64,000 nt of DNA. Source: Salticus scenicus (taxonomy: Eukaryota; Arthropoda; Arachnida; Araneae; Salticidae). Of this stretch, positions 1-10,384 are shown piece after piece. The translations under genes were made by a program, and so were the position numbers. How positions within the stretch are numbered: position 1 is the stretch's first letter; the number at the start of each line of letters is the position of its first letter. Below the pieces are notes generated by a model that saw only the letters and a list, made by a program, of their open reading frames with translations, had not been told where the DNA came from and did not search any database. The DNA is taken from NCBI GenBank assembly GCA_963930645.1, contig OZ005653.1:107836059-107900058 (forward strand), given 5' to 3'.

Positions 1-192
1 AATTGGAATGGTTATTAATAAACTTTTATATTTCTTAATATAAGCATAAAATTTATCGTAAAAAGAATTGTAACCCAGATTATATTTTTCACAAACTTTT
101 AACTCTAAAAATATTTTCTCGGCATGAAATTGTTTTCAAATGATAGCGTAATCATTGTTGGCATTATCAACAGGTACAAAAATGAAAGTTAA
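1..192. other. AT-rich flank, no feature seen
   Basis: Low-complexity AT-rich sequence up to the left target duplication of the hAT-like element. I see no coding potential or recognisable repeat here. Confidence 0.5.
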
Positions 193-200
193 CTGCATAT
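193..200. repeat. Left 8-bp target-site duplication of hAT-like element
   Basis: CTGCATAT, identical to 2914-2921 and immediately outside the terminal inverted repeats. Confidence 0.85.
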
Positions 201-725
201 TAGGGTGGTTCGAAAAAATCGATTTTTTTTTTTTCGGAATCGCGTTACCTCTCAAAAGTTGTATTTTAGTATCCTCAATTGGGGAAAAAAAAAAAAAAAA
301 AATCTAAGTTGACATCTTCAGTTTGCGCACGAGGCTTAAAGTTGGAAAAAATATGTTAAAAATTGAAATTTTCAAAAATAACAAAATTAGTTTTTTTTAA
401 ATTTTTTATAATGCAACAGCCATAAATTGTCAGTATATAGCGTATTTTGAACCTAAAAAAACATTTTATAGCTTTTACATAATATCTTTAGTTCGCGCAT
501 ACGCCTTAAATTGGGCCAAAATCGCCCAAAATTTGAAATTTACGTGTTTAATATACAATAATACATACGTGATATATTTACGTTTCAAAATTATTTTAAA
601 AATTCTAAATTTGTTGAATATAACCTTTTATCACAGTATTATACGTACAAGTATAGTTACACACACATTTATATGTATATAATAACATTGCATGTCATAG
701 CTAATTACAAAATGATTTATAGATT

Positions 726-2133
726 TTACCTATTTTTTCTGTCTTTAAGATTCCTCAGATGTGTTGGCAATGTTTTAAATTGAGATTTATAGTCAAATGA
801 TGGCATAGGTGACCTTGAGAGCAGAACTGTCTTTATGAAATCATCCCTGTTCTCTTCTCCATATACTTTAGTACAAGATTCTGTTACAAGCTTTACAATC
901 CTTTCGACACTCTGCGTGTGGCAAAGAAATTTAATTACCTCGATCTCTGGGAGAACATTAGTATTAATAAGTTCTTCTAGGCTGTGCGCTGACACATTGC
1001 TCATTATTGGAGGAGGTGTTAGTTTGCACTTGGACCAATCAATAAGTTCAATGTAATTTGAAGCTGCAAAATTTATGATCGGTGGTTGAAAAGTTCGCAC
1101 CGATTTCCCTTTTGGTTTTTGTTTTCTTGCTTTTAGAAATCTTCGATAAGCTAGCTGTCTTACGTGCACTCTCTCATCTAGTACCATTGTAATTAAAAGA
1201 TTTTCGGGATGACAAAAATACGCATTCCTCTAAATTACAGGATGAATTATTTTACGTACCCTGTCAGGCAGCTATCTTGTCTTCTGTACTAATTTAAACA
1301 AGTGAACTGCTCCAAACTTTACAGAGGGATGCATTTTAGTTCAAAACCATACTGGAGCGTATATCTTCATAATATAGCTGACCAGCAGTTTAATATCGTT
1401 AGAAGGTTTTACTTCAGAAATATGTAGTCTTAAGATCCTATTTGCACAAGTTAACCACCTAGAGTTACTGAGAGAACCAGGATCTTTCACAGCGAGATCT
1501 GGCGCACACTTCCTGTCTTGACTGCTCGATAAATATTAATTAAATACTGTTGGTCCTTGCTTAAGTCAGTTTTGGTCACATTTATCTCCTCACTATTAAT
1601 CGTTTCAAAATTAGCAACAGGGAGTTTTTCACAGTCAGTCAACTTCTTGACAACATGTGGGTCCTGTAGTATCACCATCTACACTTTCAAAATGTCTCAA
1701 CGGAAATTATTTGAAATGTAATAAACATATAAGCCATTGTAAAAGACGACCAAGTTTAAGCTCAAGGTTGCGAATAACACAGTTTTTCCATCCTGTGTTG
1801 GTCGCTGTTCCGTCACATCCAACTGCAACAAGCTTAACATAACCAAAGTTATTGTTTTCTAAATAGCAAAAGATACTATTAGCTATTTCATTTCCAGTGG
1901 CCCTTGGAGGTGTCAAATGTCCCAGATACTTTCCTCCAGGCTCTAAATGACTTTCTTAATGAGTAGCACTTATTATGGTAATCCTTTATCAATTTAACAA
2001 TACGTTCATGACTGACCGTTGGTATAGAAGTTTTACAGTACAGTTCTTCTATTTGAGCAGAAATGCAATCTGAAATCTTTGAAAAAGATTCGTTTTGTAC
2101 AGATTTTGTTGTTTCTTCAAAACAAGCTAACAA
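726..2133 (-). pseudogene. Broken hAT-like transposase gene
   Basis: Minus-strand open pieces at about 2133-1888, 1916-1707, 1678-1487 and 1187-726 lie in different frames but in one order. They read like successive parts of one transposase-like protein family widespread in arthropod genomes. The second piece contains VGCDGT (1806-1820), a plausible RNase-H-fold aspartate segment, followed by QWLICLLH with a C-x2-H motif (1716-1727) of the kind seen in hAT transposases. The last piece carries CHTQSVER, a conserved C-terminal segment of this family. Assignment to hAT rests mainly on the flanking 8-bp duplication and the C-x2-H motif. The gene is disrupted between all pieces. The same family recurs at 57.1-58.5 kb. 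Confidence 0.7.
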
Positions 2134-2160
2134 AACATCTGCACATGTGGGTAAAACACG

Positions 2161-2258
2161 TTGACTTAACGCTTTTGGTGCACCGAAAAACGGACAAACA
2201 CTTAAGCGTTTGACTTAACGCTTTTGATGCACCGAAAAACGGACAAACACTTAAGCGT
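2161..2258. repeat. 49-bp tandem duplication inside hAT-like element
   Basis: Two almost identical 49-bp units (2161-2209 and 2210-2258; one difference seen, GGTGC versus GATGC). Each contains TTAACGC and CTTAAGCG, so the unit is also partly self-complementary. It lies upstream of the transposase remnant on the minus strand and could be a transposase-binding subterminal repeat; this is inference. Confidence 0.7.
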
Positions 2259-2913
2259 TTCGAAGTTTTCGGGGGTATCATTATTTATTATTTGGAGAAA
2301 GGAGAACAATATAACAAAACTTGAGCATAAAAATCTCCAATAACTTTACAAAATAATCTACTCAAAGCAAAACACGCTGCACTTTGTGATTCACTTACAG
2401 TTACAGATTAAAGATGCTACTTGCTTAGCGGCTACTAACTGACTGACAAAGTGAGAGAAAAGCATTTAAACTATCTACTAGAATGTGTCTAGCGTCTAGT
2501 GTCTAGACAAGTCGGCGGTGGAATAAGAATGCGACTGCGTGGCGCCAACTTAGCGCTTGCCGGTCAATTCCTGTTCGTGTTCAGTTTTTGACATTTTTTT
2601 TCAAATTTTATGCCTCATGCGCGAATAGAATATATCATCTAAAAGTTATAATTTTTTTTTAAGTTGAAATTACGCTATATACTAACATTTTATGGCTGTT
2701 GCATTATAAAAAATTACAAAAAAAACTAATTTTATTATTTTTTGAAATTTTCAATTTTTAACACATTTTTCCAAACTTTCAGCCTCATGCGCGAACTGAA
2801 GATGTCAACTTAGAATTTTATTTTTTTTTTCCCCTACTGAGGATACCAAACTACAACTTTTGAGAGGTAACGCGATTCTGAAATAAAAAAATCGATTTTT
2901 TCGAACAACCCTA

Positions 2914-2921
2914 CTGCATAT
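2914..2921. repeat. Right 8-bp target-site duplication of hAT-like element
   Basis: CTGCATAT, identical to 193-200. It sets the element length at 2713 bp. Confidence 0.85.
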
Positions 2922-3836
2922 CTAATATAATAAAATTAAAATCGACTTTATTTAATTTTTGGTATGCATAATTATATTGATTCAATAATATGGTAAACTG
3001 ACAAGACCTTTATTAACTTATTTTTCTCACGTAAATTTACGTTTTTTATTCGTTTTCTTTTTAATTTAATTATTTTTACGAAACCTGTTAGGGTTGCCTA
3101 TTTCCTTAGTTTACTATAAAATAGCTTTTCTGATGACTCCATGATTTAAAGACGAAGAATATATGGTGATTGATACATGATTTGTGTGGATACATGAAGT
3201 GTTCTTTACAAACGTTTTTCCTACACTTTTTTTTTTTTTTAATTTATTTATAAAAATTCCATTTGTTTATCACGCCCACTCATTTAAACTTACTTACCAT
3301 TGCGTTTAATTACCTTCTCCTAGGGTTGTGAATTGATACGGTTTTCTAACACATGCATTTCTTATATATATATTCAAAAAACTGAAAGTTAACCCTGGTG
3401 CTCAGTACTCATGGCCAAGGATGCACTTCGCCTACTACTATCCTAGATCTGAGAAACCCCAAACGCCCCAGATAATATTTACATTGTTATTAAATATATA
3501 TATATATATATATATATATAATCTAAGTATAAGAAATTTAGTCAAAATAAAAGAAATAAAATAGATATTTATAATAGTAGAAAAAGAAAAACATATTTTT
3601 ATACCCACTTGTAAAGAGATTAACGGGCATAGAGTAGTTTAAAGGTTGGGGTTAAACAACGTTGGTTATTTCACATAAGAGAGAATTGCACTTTACTTTA
3701 AAAAAATAAATAAATAAATAAAAATAAATAAATAAATAAAATGAAAGGTATAATCCTTATCACAGAAACATACAAAATTTCTATAAAGTATTCCTAAAAA
3801 AAATAAATTAAAATAAATTAAATTAAAATAGATTAA

Positions 3837-3887
<51 letters not shown>

Positions 3888-4141
3888 TTTTTTTTTCTTA
3901 ATGTATATTTTAAAAGCAGATTTTGCAACCTTAAGGTAAGAGATTGCATTAAATTTAACCCTTTTTCTTTCCATTTTTTTATGAATTTTCCTTTAAAAGT
4001 TTGTTTAGAATATTCAAATGTATACTTTTCAATTTACTGCTGCATTCCGTGAAAGGAGTAAAATTTCAATCATTGTAATTGAAAGAAAACAATTTTAGAG
4101 AGAGTTTTTTTTTTCCTTTGTCAAAGAATTAAAATGAAAAA
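2922..4141. other. Intergenic AT-rich DNA with microsatellites
   Basis: No gene seen. It contains a (TA)n run near 3497-3521, AAAT-type runs near 3700-3740 and a perfect (GA)n run of about 40 bp near 3845-3884. The minus-strand reading frame over 3693-3974 is only the microsatellite read as Ser-Leu and Phe runs. Confidence 0.6.
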
Positions 4142-5339
4142 TCTATAATAATAGATGGAAAGGTTTGTCTGTCTGTCTGTTCTTTTATACGTTCAGCCCC
4201 TATTGAACGCCGAAGTACAAGAATTGACAAACGGATGCTCTGGAGCCTTTCCGAGGTCCTCCTCAAAACAGAATTTAAAAATTTTAATTAGTTGTGGAGA
4301 TATTAATTAAAATGTAGTATCATGCCTAATCAGAAAGCGATCTCAATGACTGAGAATTCACCGCGATTGCATAAAAATAGATATTTTAACGGAGTTAAAA
4401 GCAGAAAAAGTGGAAAATAAATTAGAAATATTAGTCCGATCGTTACGAATTTGGTACCAAATGAAAGAAGCAAATTTTCTGTATCTAAGAGTGCAAGCGG
4501 CTTATCGGTACAACAATTAGATTTTTTAAAATTAACTAAAGTATGAATTTTTTGTGGCAACATTATTTCAAACGCCAGACTACTGTCTGAGATGAAAAGG
4601 GAAATGATTGTAACCGATTAAGATGTCACATGTTTTAGAGTGGAGAGAAAAATTGCAATTTTCAATTTTTTTCAAATTTTCATTCACGTTACATTTTAAT
4701 TAGTATTCGGCCTAGATAGCATATTATAAAGCTACTGTTCAATTTTCATGAAAATATCTGGATAAACAAAAAAATTACATTTTTATTGGGAATTATATTT
4801 ATCACGACTGATGTGACCAAAACACAATGTAAGATTAAGTTTTGTATTATATTTTGCACTATTTTAAATTGAGATATGCCGTTGAAATTTCATAATATTT
4901 GGTTTTAACGCCCGATAATTCTATTGTGAATATTTTTGAAAGTGTAGAACTATTAGGAAGGGCTTGAGGAAGGGAGGGGGCAGAAAAGAGGTATTATTAG
5001 ATTTTAACGCAAGATAAATCGATGGAGCATATTTTCAATTGTAAAATTATTAGAAGGGACGGAAAGGGAGGGGGGCAAAAATGTATAAAAGGAACGGTTG
5101 TTTCGGAGAAAACAACGGAAAACCCAGAACGACTTTATTCTTTTCTATTTTGCAGAGTTTCGAATTCTGATACACTTTTCACATTTCAAACTATGGATTT
5201 TTAACAGTATTTAGCCCGGAATTACGCAAGTTTCGGAGAAAACCACGAAAAAGTCAGACATAAATCGTTTTATAATAGTGTTTATATCATTTTTGTATCT
5301 CAGCTTCTAATTAGCATAATTCCAAAAGTATTATGTCAT

Positions 5340-6050
5340 TTTAAAACTTATTTGAATTTAATTTCAAGAGCAGACGCCACGAATTCCATTAGCCGACTAC
5401 CGTAAGTAATGGAATTCGAGATTTCACGTGATTTACACATTTTAAGGTGTCCTAATTAGGTTTTCTTTTGTGTCTCAGCTACTATTTAAAATAATTTTAT
5501 AAGTAATACATTATTTGAAAGCTTTGTTGATTTGGAATTGAACACTAGATAACAGAATTTTCTACCGCCAGATGGCGCTGTAATATTTTAAAATTTCAAT
5601 ATTTCAAACTCTAATTATGATTAAATTATTTTTAATGCATCATTCGAAAGATATTTTAAAGTACTTTTATATTATCGAAAGTGGAATTCGAGTTTTCACC
5701 CGATTTACACGTTTTGAGGTGTCCTGTTTAGGTTTTCTTTTGTATTTCAGCTACTAATTAAAATAATTTCATAAGTAATACATCATTTGAAAGCTTTGTT
5801 GATTTGGAATCGAACAGTAGATTACAGAAATTTCTACCGCCAGATGGTGCTGTAATATTTTAAAATTTCAATATTTCAGATTCTAATTATGATTAAATTG
5901 TTTTTAATACATCATTCGAAAGATATTTTACAGTTCTTTTATATTATCGAAAGTGAAATTCGAGATTTCACCTGATTTACACGTTTTAGGGTGTCCTGAT
6001 TAGGTTTTCTTTTGCATCTCAGCTAATTGAGTTAGACCGTTCAAAATTGG
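5340..6050 (+). repeat. Helitron-internal tandem repeats (CGCCAGATGGYGCTG type)
   Basis: Two to three diverged tandem copies share AATACATCATTTGAAAGC, a CCGCCAGATGG segment and a segment reading GATTTACACGTTTT. The same unit is found inverted at 46.9-48.0 kb and as an isolated fragment at 51.42-51.76 kb. Confidence 0.75.
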
Positions 6051-6089
6051 TATATGTAGGTTAATTAGGAGGGGCTCGAAGGGCGGGTA

Positions 6090-6800
6090 AGGAATCGGCG
6101 CTCTCAGCGCGCACGGGACTGCGCTGCCGAAGGCAATGGGGCCCCGGTCCGACTTTTTGTCCGATGAGAAAATATTTTTTTTTTTTTTTTCTTTTCTTAA
6201 GAATAAATGCTTGATTTTAGAAGGAATATGTGCGAGCAGCGCACGTATATCTTTACACGTGCCCGAGCATGTGTCTGCACTGACGAAGGCAGTGGGGACC
6301 CAATGCGAGTTTTTACCCGATGATTAATGACTTTTTCTAAAATTCCTTTTCTTAAGAATGAAAGTTTATGAGTAATAACATGGAATTTTGAGAAATCATA
6401 AGGATGGTGAAGGAATACGCGCGCGCAGCGCTGCCGAAGGCAGTGGGGTTCCGGTGTGAGTTTTTACCCGATCACAAATGATATTTTTCCTTTTTTCTTT
6501 TTTTAAGAGTAATGTTAAAGGTTGATAATATGCAATTTTCAGAATTCATTCATTATAGTGATTCATTTAAAAATACTGACCCGCTAGCGGGCGAATGCAG
6601 AGGGGACCCGGTGTGAGTTTTTACCCGATCAGAAATGATTTTTATTTTTTTTCAATTTCTTTTCTTAAGAATAAAAGTTTATCAGTAATAATATGGAATT
6701 TTGAAAATCATAAGGATGTTGAAGGAATACACGCGCGCATCGCGCACGGGTCTACGCTGCCGCAGGCAGTGGGGACCCGGTGCGACATTTTTCGCGATCA
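6090..6800 (+). repeat. GC-rich tandem repeats in Helitron-like element
   Basis: About five units of roughly 150-165 bp, each with CTGCCGAAGGCAGTGGGG followed by a TTTTTACCCGATCA segment and a T-rich run. CTGCCGAAGGCAG is itself a palindrome. Inverted relatives lie at 45.8-46.85 kb. Confidence 0.75.
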
Positions 6801-6915
6801 GATTTTTTTTTCTCTTTTTTTATCATATGATAAAAATTAATGCAATTTTCAGAATTCATTAATTACAGTGATTCATTTAAAAATAGTGACCAGCGAAGAG
6901 GGCGTAGCCTGCTAG

Positions 6916-7991
6916 TAAATAAATAAACAAAGTTTGTAGAATTGCAGAATTTATAGTTTACAAAATCTTGCACCTTACCTTGGTGCTTACCTTGGCTGTA
7001 TCAGTCATCTTGTGAGATATAATATAGACGATATTACATTCATATCAGAAAATGCTTAATGGCTACAATAAAAAATGTTTTCTTCGATATGTAAAAAAAA
7101 AAAAGTTTGGTAATTCATGTTAGAATCAAATATTTACCAGAGTGAAAAAAAATGTATTTTACCAATAATTTTTAAGGTTGAAAAAGCTGAAAAATGCTCA
7201 ATCATTGTTCATGTTAATAATAAATCTCAAGTCATTATTTTAATTGTTGTACTACTCCGGCAAAAAATTTGAATAGTTTTAATGATAGTAAAAATTAATT
7301 ATACATAGTTATTATATATTAATTCTTTAAATGTCTGAAATTCAAAGCCATTTCCTCTAGTATCTGTATAGAAAAAAAATATATATATATATTTATTTTA
7401 TCACCTTTTGTGTAATTGCGTATAAAGCCCCCTCTGTATCATGTGAAAAAAAATAACATTTTTATTTATAGTAAAAATTAAATATACAAGTTGGGCTGCA
7501 TGTCTCTGAAACATTTAAAATTTTAATATAAAGTGAAGTAATTGCCGTACGACCGGGGTGTGATTTGTTACTGTAATGCGTCTTAATGTAAAAAAGTTTG
7601 ATTTAAGTGGTTACACGAGTAAGACAATATATATATATATATATATATTTCTCTATTTTTTACGTCAATCTAATAAATAAATTATTTTATTAAAAATTTC
7701 GAGCATATGTATAGAAAAAAAAAGAATTAAACAATTATTCAGAAAATGAAATTTTCATTAAAATATTTGGAAAATTCAGCCGGTGAGCCTATTACCCGGA
7801 TACCTCTCATAAAAAGGTGTTCTCGTATTAATAAGGATAAGTCATGATAGCTTTATCTGAAATTCAGAAACCAAACCCTTTCTCTTAATAGATAAGTATG
7901 ACACGCACTTGAACGACGGCTTAAAATAATAATTTTGTGATATTTGGAAAGGTTGCATGTAGAACAGTATAATCTTCGAAACGATTTAATG
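6916..7991. other. AT-rich spacer between Helitron-like element and Polinton
   Basis: No coding region or known repeat recognised. It contains A-runs and (TA)n tracts near 7380 and 7628-7648. Confidence 0.5.
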
Positions 7992-7997
7992 CACGTA
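7992..7997. repeat. Left 6-bp target-site duplication of Polinton
   Basis: CACGTA directly outside the left terminal repeat, matching 36342-36347. Confidence 0.93.
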
Positions 7998-8132
7998 AGT
8001 AGTGTAAAAAGGGTGATTCACCGACAGGGTGGAGGGACGGAGGGACGATGAGGGTTAGGGTGGAGGCGCGCCACCACCCTAGACCCACCGTCCCTCCACC
8101 CTGTCGGTGAACACACACCTTTTTACACTACT
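7998..8132. repeat. Terminal foldback palindrome within left TIR
   Basis: AGTAGTGTAAAAAGG (7998-8012) is exactly complementary to 8118-8132. After a short asymmetric bulge, a 22-bp segment CACCGACAGG...GACGG is exactly complementary to the segment ending GTCGGTG at 8108. The centre is GC-rich around GGCGCGCC (8065-8072). A single strand of the element end could fold into a long T- or rod-shaped hairpin. Confidence 0.9.
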
Positions 8133-8326
8133 TAGCCATCATCTTGGACGAGGGGGTGTTGCCCCCGGAAGAATAGAAACTGTGTGTTGCCACCGGAAGA
8201 CTAGAAACTTTAACTATCATCTTGGATGAGGTTTGCTGGTGGTATCTATCGGGGAGAAGGGGAATCTTTTCCTGAATTTACGGAGTTAGTATTTTTTTTC
8301 ACAATTTTGGGGACTTCAAAATTTTT
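7998..8326 (+). repeat. Left terminal inverted repeat of Polinton
   Basis: It matches the reverse complement of 36013-36341 with about ten differences, ending inside the ACTTCAAAATTTTT segment. It has two parts: an outer 135-bp foldback (7998-8132), and an inner part with duplicated motifs (two copies each of ATCATCTTGGAYGAGG and CCGGAAGAMTAGAAACT). Confidence 0.95.
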
Positions 8327-8368
8327 TCGAATTTTTTGCGGAAGTGAGTTTCGAACCGAAGGTAAAAT

Positions 8369-8421
8369 AGTTTCACGGCTTGATAAGTGGATAAGGGTTT
8401 TATTTATCAAGCCATGAAGCT
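8369..8421. promoter_or_regulatory. Inverted repeat upstream of integrase promoter
   Basis: An 18-bp arm (8369-8386) pairs with 8404-8421 with two mismatches around a 17-base loop. The arms share the core GGCTTGATAA / TTATCAAGCC. It lies just inside the left TIR and 25 bp upstream of the TATA box, and no counterpart is seen at the right end. It could be a protein-binding operator, origin or packaging signal; the function is not known. Confidence 0.55.
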
Positions 8422-8445
8422 ATGCTTGTGAGTGCACTTATAAGG

Positions 8446-8483
8446 TATATAAAGAGAGGCGTCGCGCTAGTGAGTCATTCTGT
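8446..8483 (+). promoter_or_regulatory. TATA + initiator promoter for the integrase/capsid cluster
   Basis: TATATAAA at 8446-8453 is followed about 30 bp later by TCATTC (8475-8480), matching the arthropod initiator consensus. The predicted start is near 8477, about 80 bp before the integrase ATG. This is the only strong core promoter I see before the eight-gene cluster. Confidence 0.65.
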
Positions 8484-8559
8484 AAAGTATCTTCGTACGA
8501 GGAAGATATGATGCGCTTTCGTGTGAATGTGAGTCATAATAAAATTTTGTGTTGTAACG

Positions 8560-9600
8560 ATGGAAGTGTATCAGGACCCAAGTCACGCAGGAAGTTTTGG
8601 TGGTGTAAATGCCTTATTTCGTGCTGCCAAAGGCAAAATCTCGAAGAAGAAGATTCAGGACTGGCTGAGCGGAGTCGATGCATACACGTTGCACAAACCT
8701 GTTCGAAGAAAGTTCCCGACCAATCGAGTGATAGTCTATTCCATCGATCAACAGTGGCAGACCGACTTAGTGGATCTCGGCAGTTTGCAAAAGTTCAATC
8801 AAGGGTACCGCTACATCCTGACTTGTATAGACATTCTGTCTAAATTTGCGTGGGCGGTCCCTTTGAAGCAAAAACGGGGTGAAGATATTGTAAAGGCGTT
8901 CCGCTCTATTTTCGCGACGAGGAAACCCAAGTCCCTGCAATCGGATGACGGAAAAGAGTATCAAAACAGACTTTTTCAAAAATTTTTGAAAGAAGAAGGC
9001 GTGCGGTTTTTTACGATGAATAACAATACGAAAGCATCTGTCGTGGAGCGATTTAACCGAACTTTGAAAACGAAAATGTGGAAATATTTTACCCATAATC
9101 ATACTTACCGCTATTTAGACGTGTTGGATCAGTTGTTACACAGTTATAATCATACTTATCATTCGAGTATCAAGAGAGCTCCAGTCGAAGTAACCGCTGA
9201 AAATGAAAGCGATGTATGGGATACTTTATACGGTGACATGCAAAATGCGAAAAGAAAACCCTGCATATTTCAACCGGGAGATGTTGTACGAGTTTCCAAG
9301 CAGAAATTAACCTTCGAAAAAGGATATGAAACAAACTGGACGGAAGAAGTGTTTGTGGTGAGTGAATGTGTAAGAAGAGACCCTCCCGTTTACCGAATCA
9401 AGGACCTGTTAGAAGAACCCATTAAAGGAACCTTTTACCCTCAAGAACTTCAGAAAGTGAAACCGAAAGAGAATTATACGATTGAAAAGATTTTAGATAA
9501 GCGGATACGGAAAAAGCGTGTGGAATACAAAGTGAAATTTAAAGGTTATACCAGCAAATTTGACCAATGGATTCCATCCTCTGATTTATTTGCTTTATAA
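8560..9600 (+). CDS. INT: Polinton retroviral-type integrase with C-terminal chromodomain
   Basis: A 346-residue DDE integrase that would insert the linear element DNA into host chromosomes, acting in the nucleus. The rve core shows the expected acidic triad: D69 in WQTDLVDL, D129 in QSDDGKEY and E163 in ASVVERFNRTLK, with second-to-third spacing near 35. The last 41 residues (from YTIEKILDKR to DQWIPSSDLFAL) form a chromodomain-like module, which in Polintons and chromoviruses is thought to guide insertion to marked chromatin. I see no N-terminal HHCC zinc motif, which is normal for these enzymes. The start MEVYQDPSHAGSFGG matches the family's usual N-terminus and follows the TATA/initiator promoter. 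The reading frame is complete. The penton-like gene begins 37 bp downstream. Confidence 0.95.
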   Translation: MEVYQDPSHAGSFGGVNALFRAAKGKISKKKIQDWLSGVDAYTLHKPVRRKFPTNRVIVYSIDQQWQTDLVDLGSLQKFNQGYRYILTCIDILSKFAWAVPLKQKRGEDIVKAFRSIFATRKPKSLQSDDGKEYQNRLFQKFLKEEGVRFFTMNNNTKASVVERFNRTLKTKMWKYFTHNHTYRYLDVLDQLLHSYNHTYHSSIKRAPVEVTAENESDVWDTLYGDMQNAKRKPCIFQPGDVVRVSKQKLTFEKGYETNWTEEVFVVSECVRRDPPVYRIKDLLEEPIKGTFYPQELQKVKPKENYTIEKILDKRIRKKRVEYKVKFKGYTSKFDQWIPSSDLFAL

Positions 9601-9637
9601 AACAAGTGTTTGGATTGCTAAAAGATCATTTGAAAGC

Positions 9638-10384
9638 ATGTCGTTCTACGTGATGTTACCCTCAGACAGTTCTAGGAATTATTTTCCCGAGAATAAAATT
9701 TCTCATTTTATTACGCGATTACCCGCTCCCGTTGAATTGAAAGGGGAATGGGAAGTAGGCCTCGTCGAATTTATTTACCCCCACACCTGGTATAATGCGA
9801 ATCAAAATAATAATTTATTTGGTTTCGATTTGAATGATCGGAAATCCCCGTTTGGTAGACGAATTCCCACTGGCTTTTACGAATCGGTCGATGACATTTT
9901 AAAAGCGATGTCTATTGAAGAGATTAAAAATAAAATTTCTTTCACTTATGACCCGCACACGAAAAAGGTGTGTATTAACGTAAAAGATAAAACAAAACTG
10001 ATATTGCATGAGGGGATAGCGCAGATGTTGGGATTCGAACCAGGTGAAATCGCATCGCCGGATATAAATATCGAGCAAACTATTTTTAGTACCTATGTAG
10101 CAGATCCCTGTGCGCATTATAGAGTGTTGCTGGTTTATTCGGATATTGTGGAACCCCAAATTATCGGAGATGTGTTAGCACCCCTTTTACGAATTGTTAA
10201 TGTGAGGGGAAAAGATGGAGAAATGATTTGCGAGACATTCGATCGACCGCACTATTTACCTGTCAGCCGAAAATCGTTCGACTCTTTGGAAATCGTTATA
10301 AGGAACCACCTCGGCGAACTCACGCCATTCGAACGTGGGCGCTCGTACGTGAAGCTTCACTTTCGTCAAAAATACCTCTCGTGA
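9638..10384 (+). CDS. Penton-like minor capsid protein (Polinton PX)
   Basis: A 248-residue protein of the Polinton PX family. In published structural predictions this is the single-jelly-roll minor capsid (penton) protein at the vertices of the predicted virion. The frame is open from 9560, but the ATG at 9638 gives the typical start MSFYVMLPSDSSRNYFPENK; an upstream start would overlap the integrase. The conserved segment GEWEVGLVEFIYPHTWYN is clear near the N-terminus. No break is seen. The stop TGA (10382-10384) overlaps the ATG of the next gene by one base. Family identity is confident; the penton role comes from the family literature, not from this sequence. Confidence 0.85.
   Translation: MSFYVMLPSDSSRNYFPENKISHFITRLPAPVELKGEWEVGLVEFIYPHTWYNANQNNNLFGFDLNDRKSPFGRRIPTGFYESVDDILKAMSIEEIKNKISFTYDPHTKKVCINVKDKTKLILHEGIAQMLGFEPGEIASPDINIEQTIFSTYVADPCAHYRVLLVYSDIVEPQIIGDVLAPLLRIVNVRGKDGEMICETFDRPHYLPVSRKSFDSLEIVIRNHLGELTPFERGRSYVKLHFRQKYLS

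Larger units (their letters stand above)
201..2913 (-). mobile_element. hAT-like DNA transposon, decayed
   Basis: The element starts TAGGGTGGTTCG and ends with the imperfect inverse CGAACAACCCTA. The inverted arms extend to roughly 520 on the left and 2590 on the right. An identical 8-bp direct repeat CTGCATAT flanks it (193-200 and 2914-2921). Eight-bp target duplication and TAGGG-type ends fit the hAT superfamily. The interior holds minus-strand remnants of one transposase-like gene, broken by frameshifts and stops, so this copy cannot encode a full enzyme. The unusually long arms include the arm-internal motif beginning GCGCA, repeated twice per arm. Confidence 0.85.
4142..6915 (+). mobile_element. 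Non-autonomous Helitron-like element
   Basis: The left end starts with TC inside A|TCTATAATAATAG and is followed by a TCTG-repeat tract. The right end is a GC-rich imperfect hairpin followed by CTAG|T (6912-6915). TC start, hairpin, CTRR end and an A|T insertion point are the Helitron hallmarks. No Rep/helicase coding region is present. The interior contains about 230-290-bp repeats (5340-6050) and about 150-bp GC-rich repeats (6090-6800). The same internal segments occur in reverse orientation at 45698-48754, which supports one family with defined ends. Confidence 0.7.

Noticed and set aside
3693..3974. 93-codon minus-strand frame
   Set aside because: Consists of (GA)n and T-rich microsatellite read as Ser-Leu and Phe runs.
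8767..9102. 111-codon minus-strand frame, and a + strand frame at 8508-8843
   Set aside because: Shadows of the integrase gene in other frames.
8560..9600. Endogenous retrovirus or LTR retrotransposon based on the integrase
   Set aside because: No gag, reverse transcriptase or LTR; the integrase is followed by Polinton capsid genes and lies inside Polinton TIRs.
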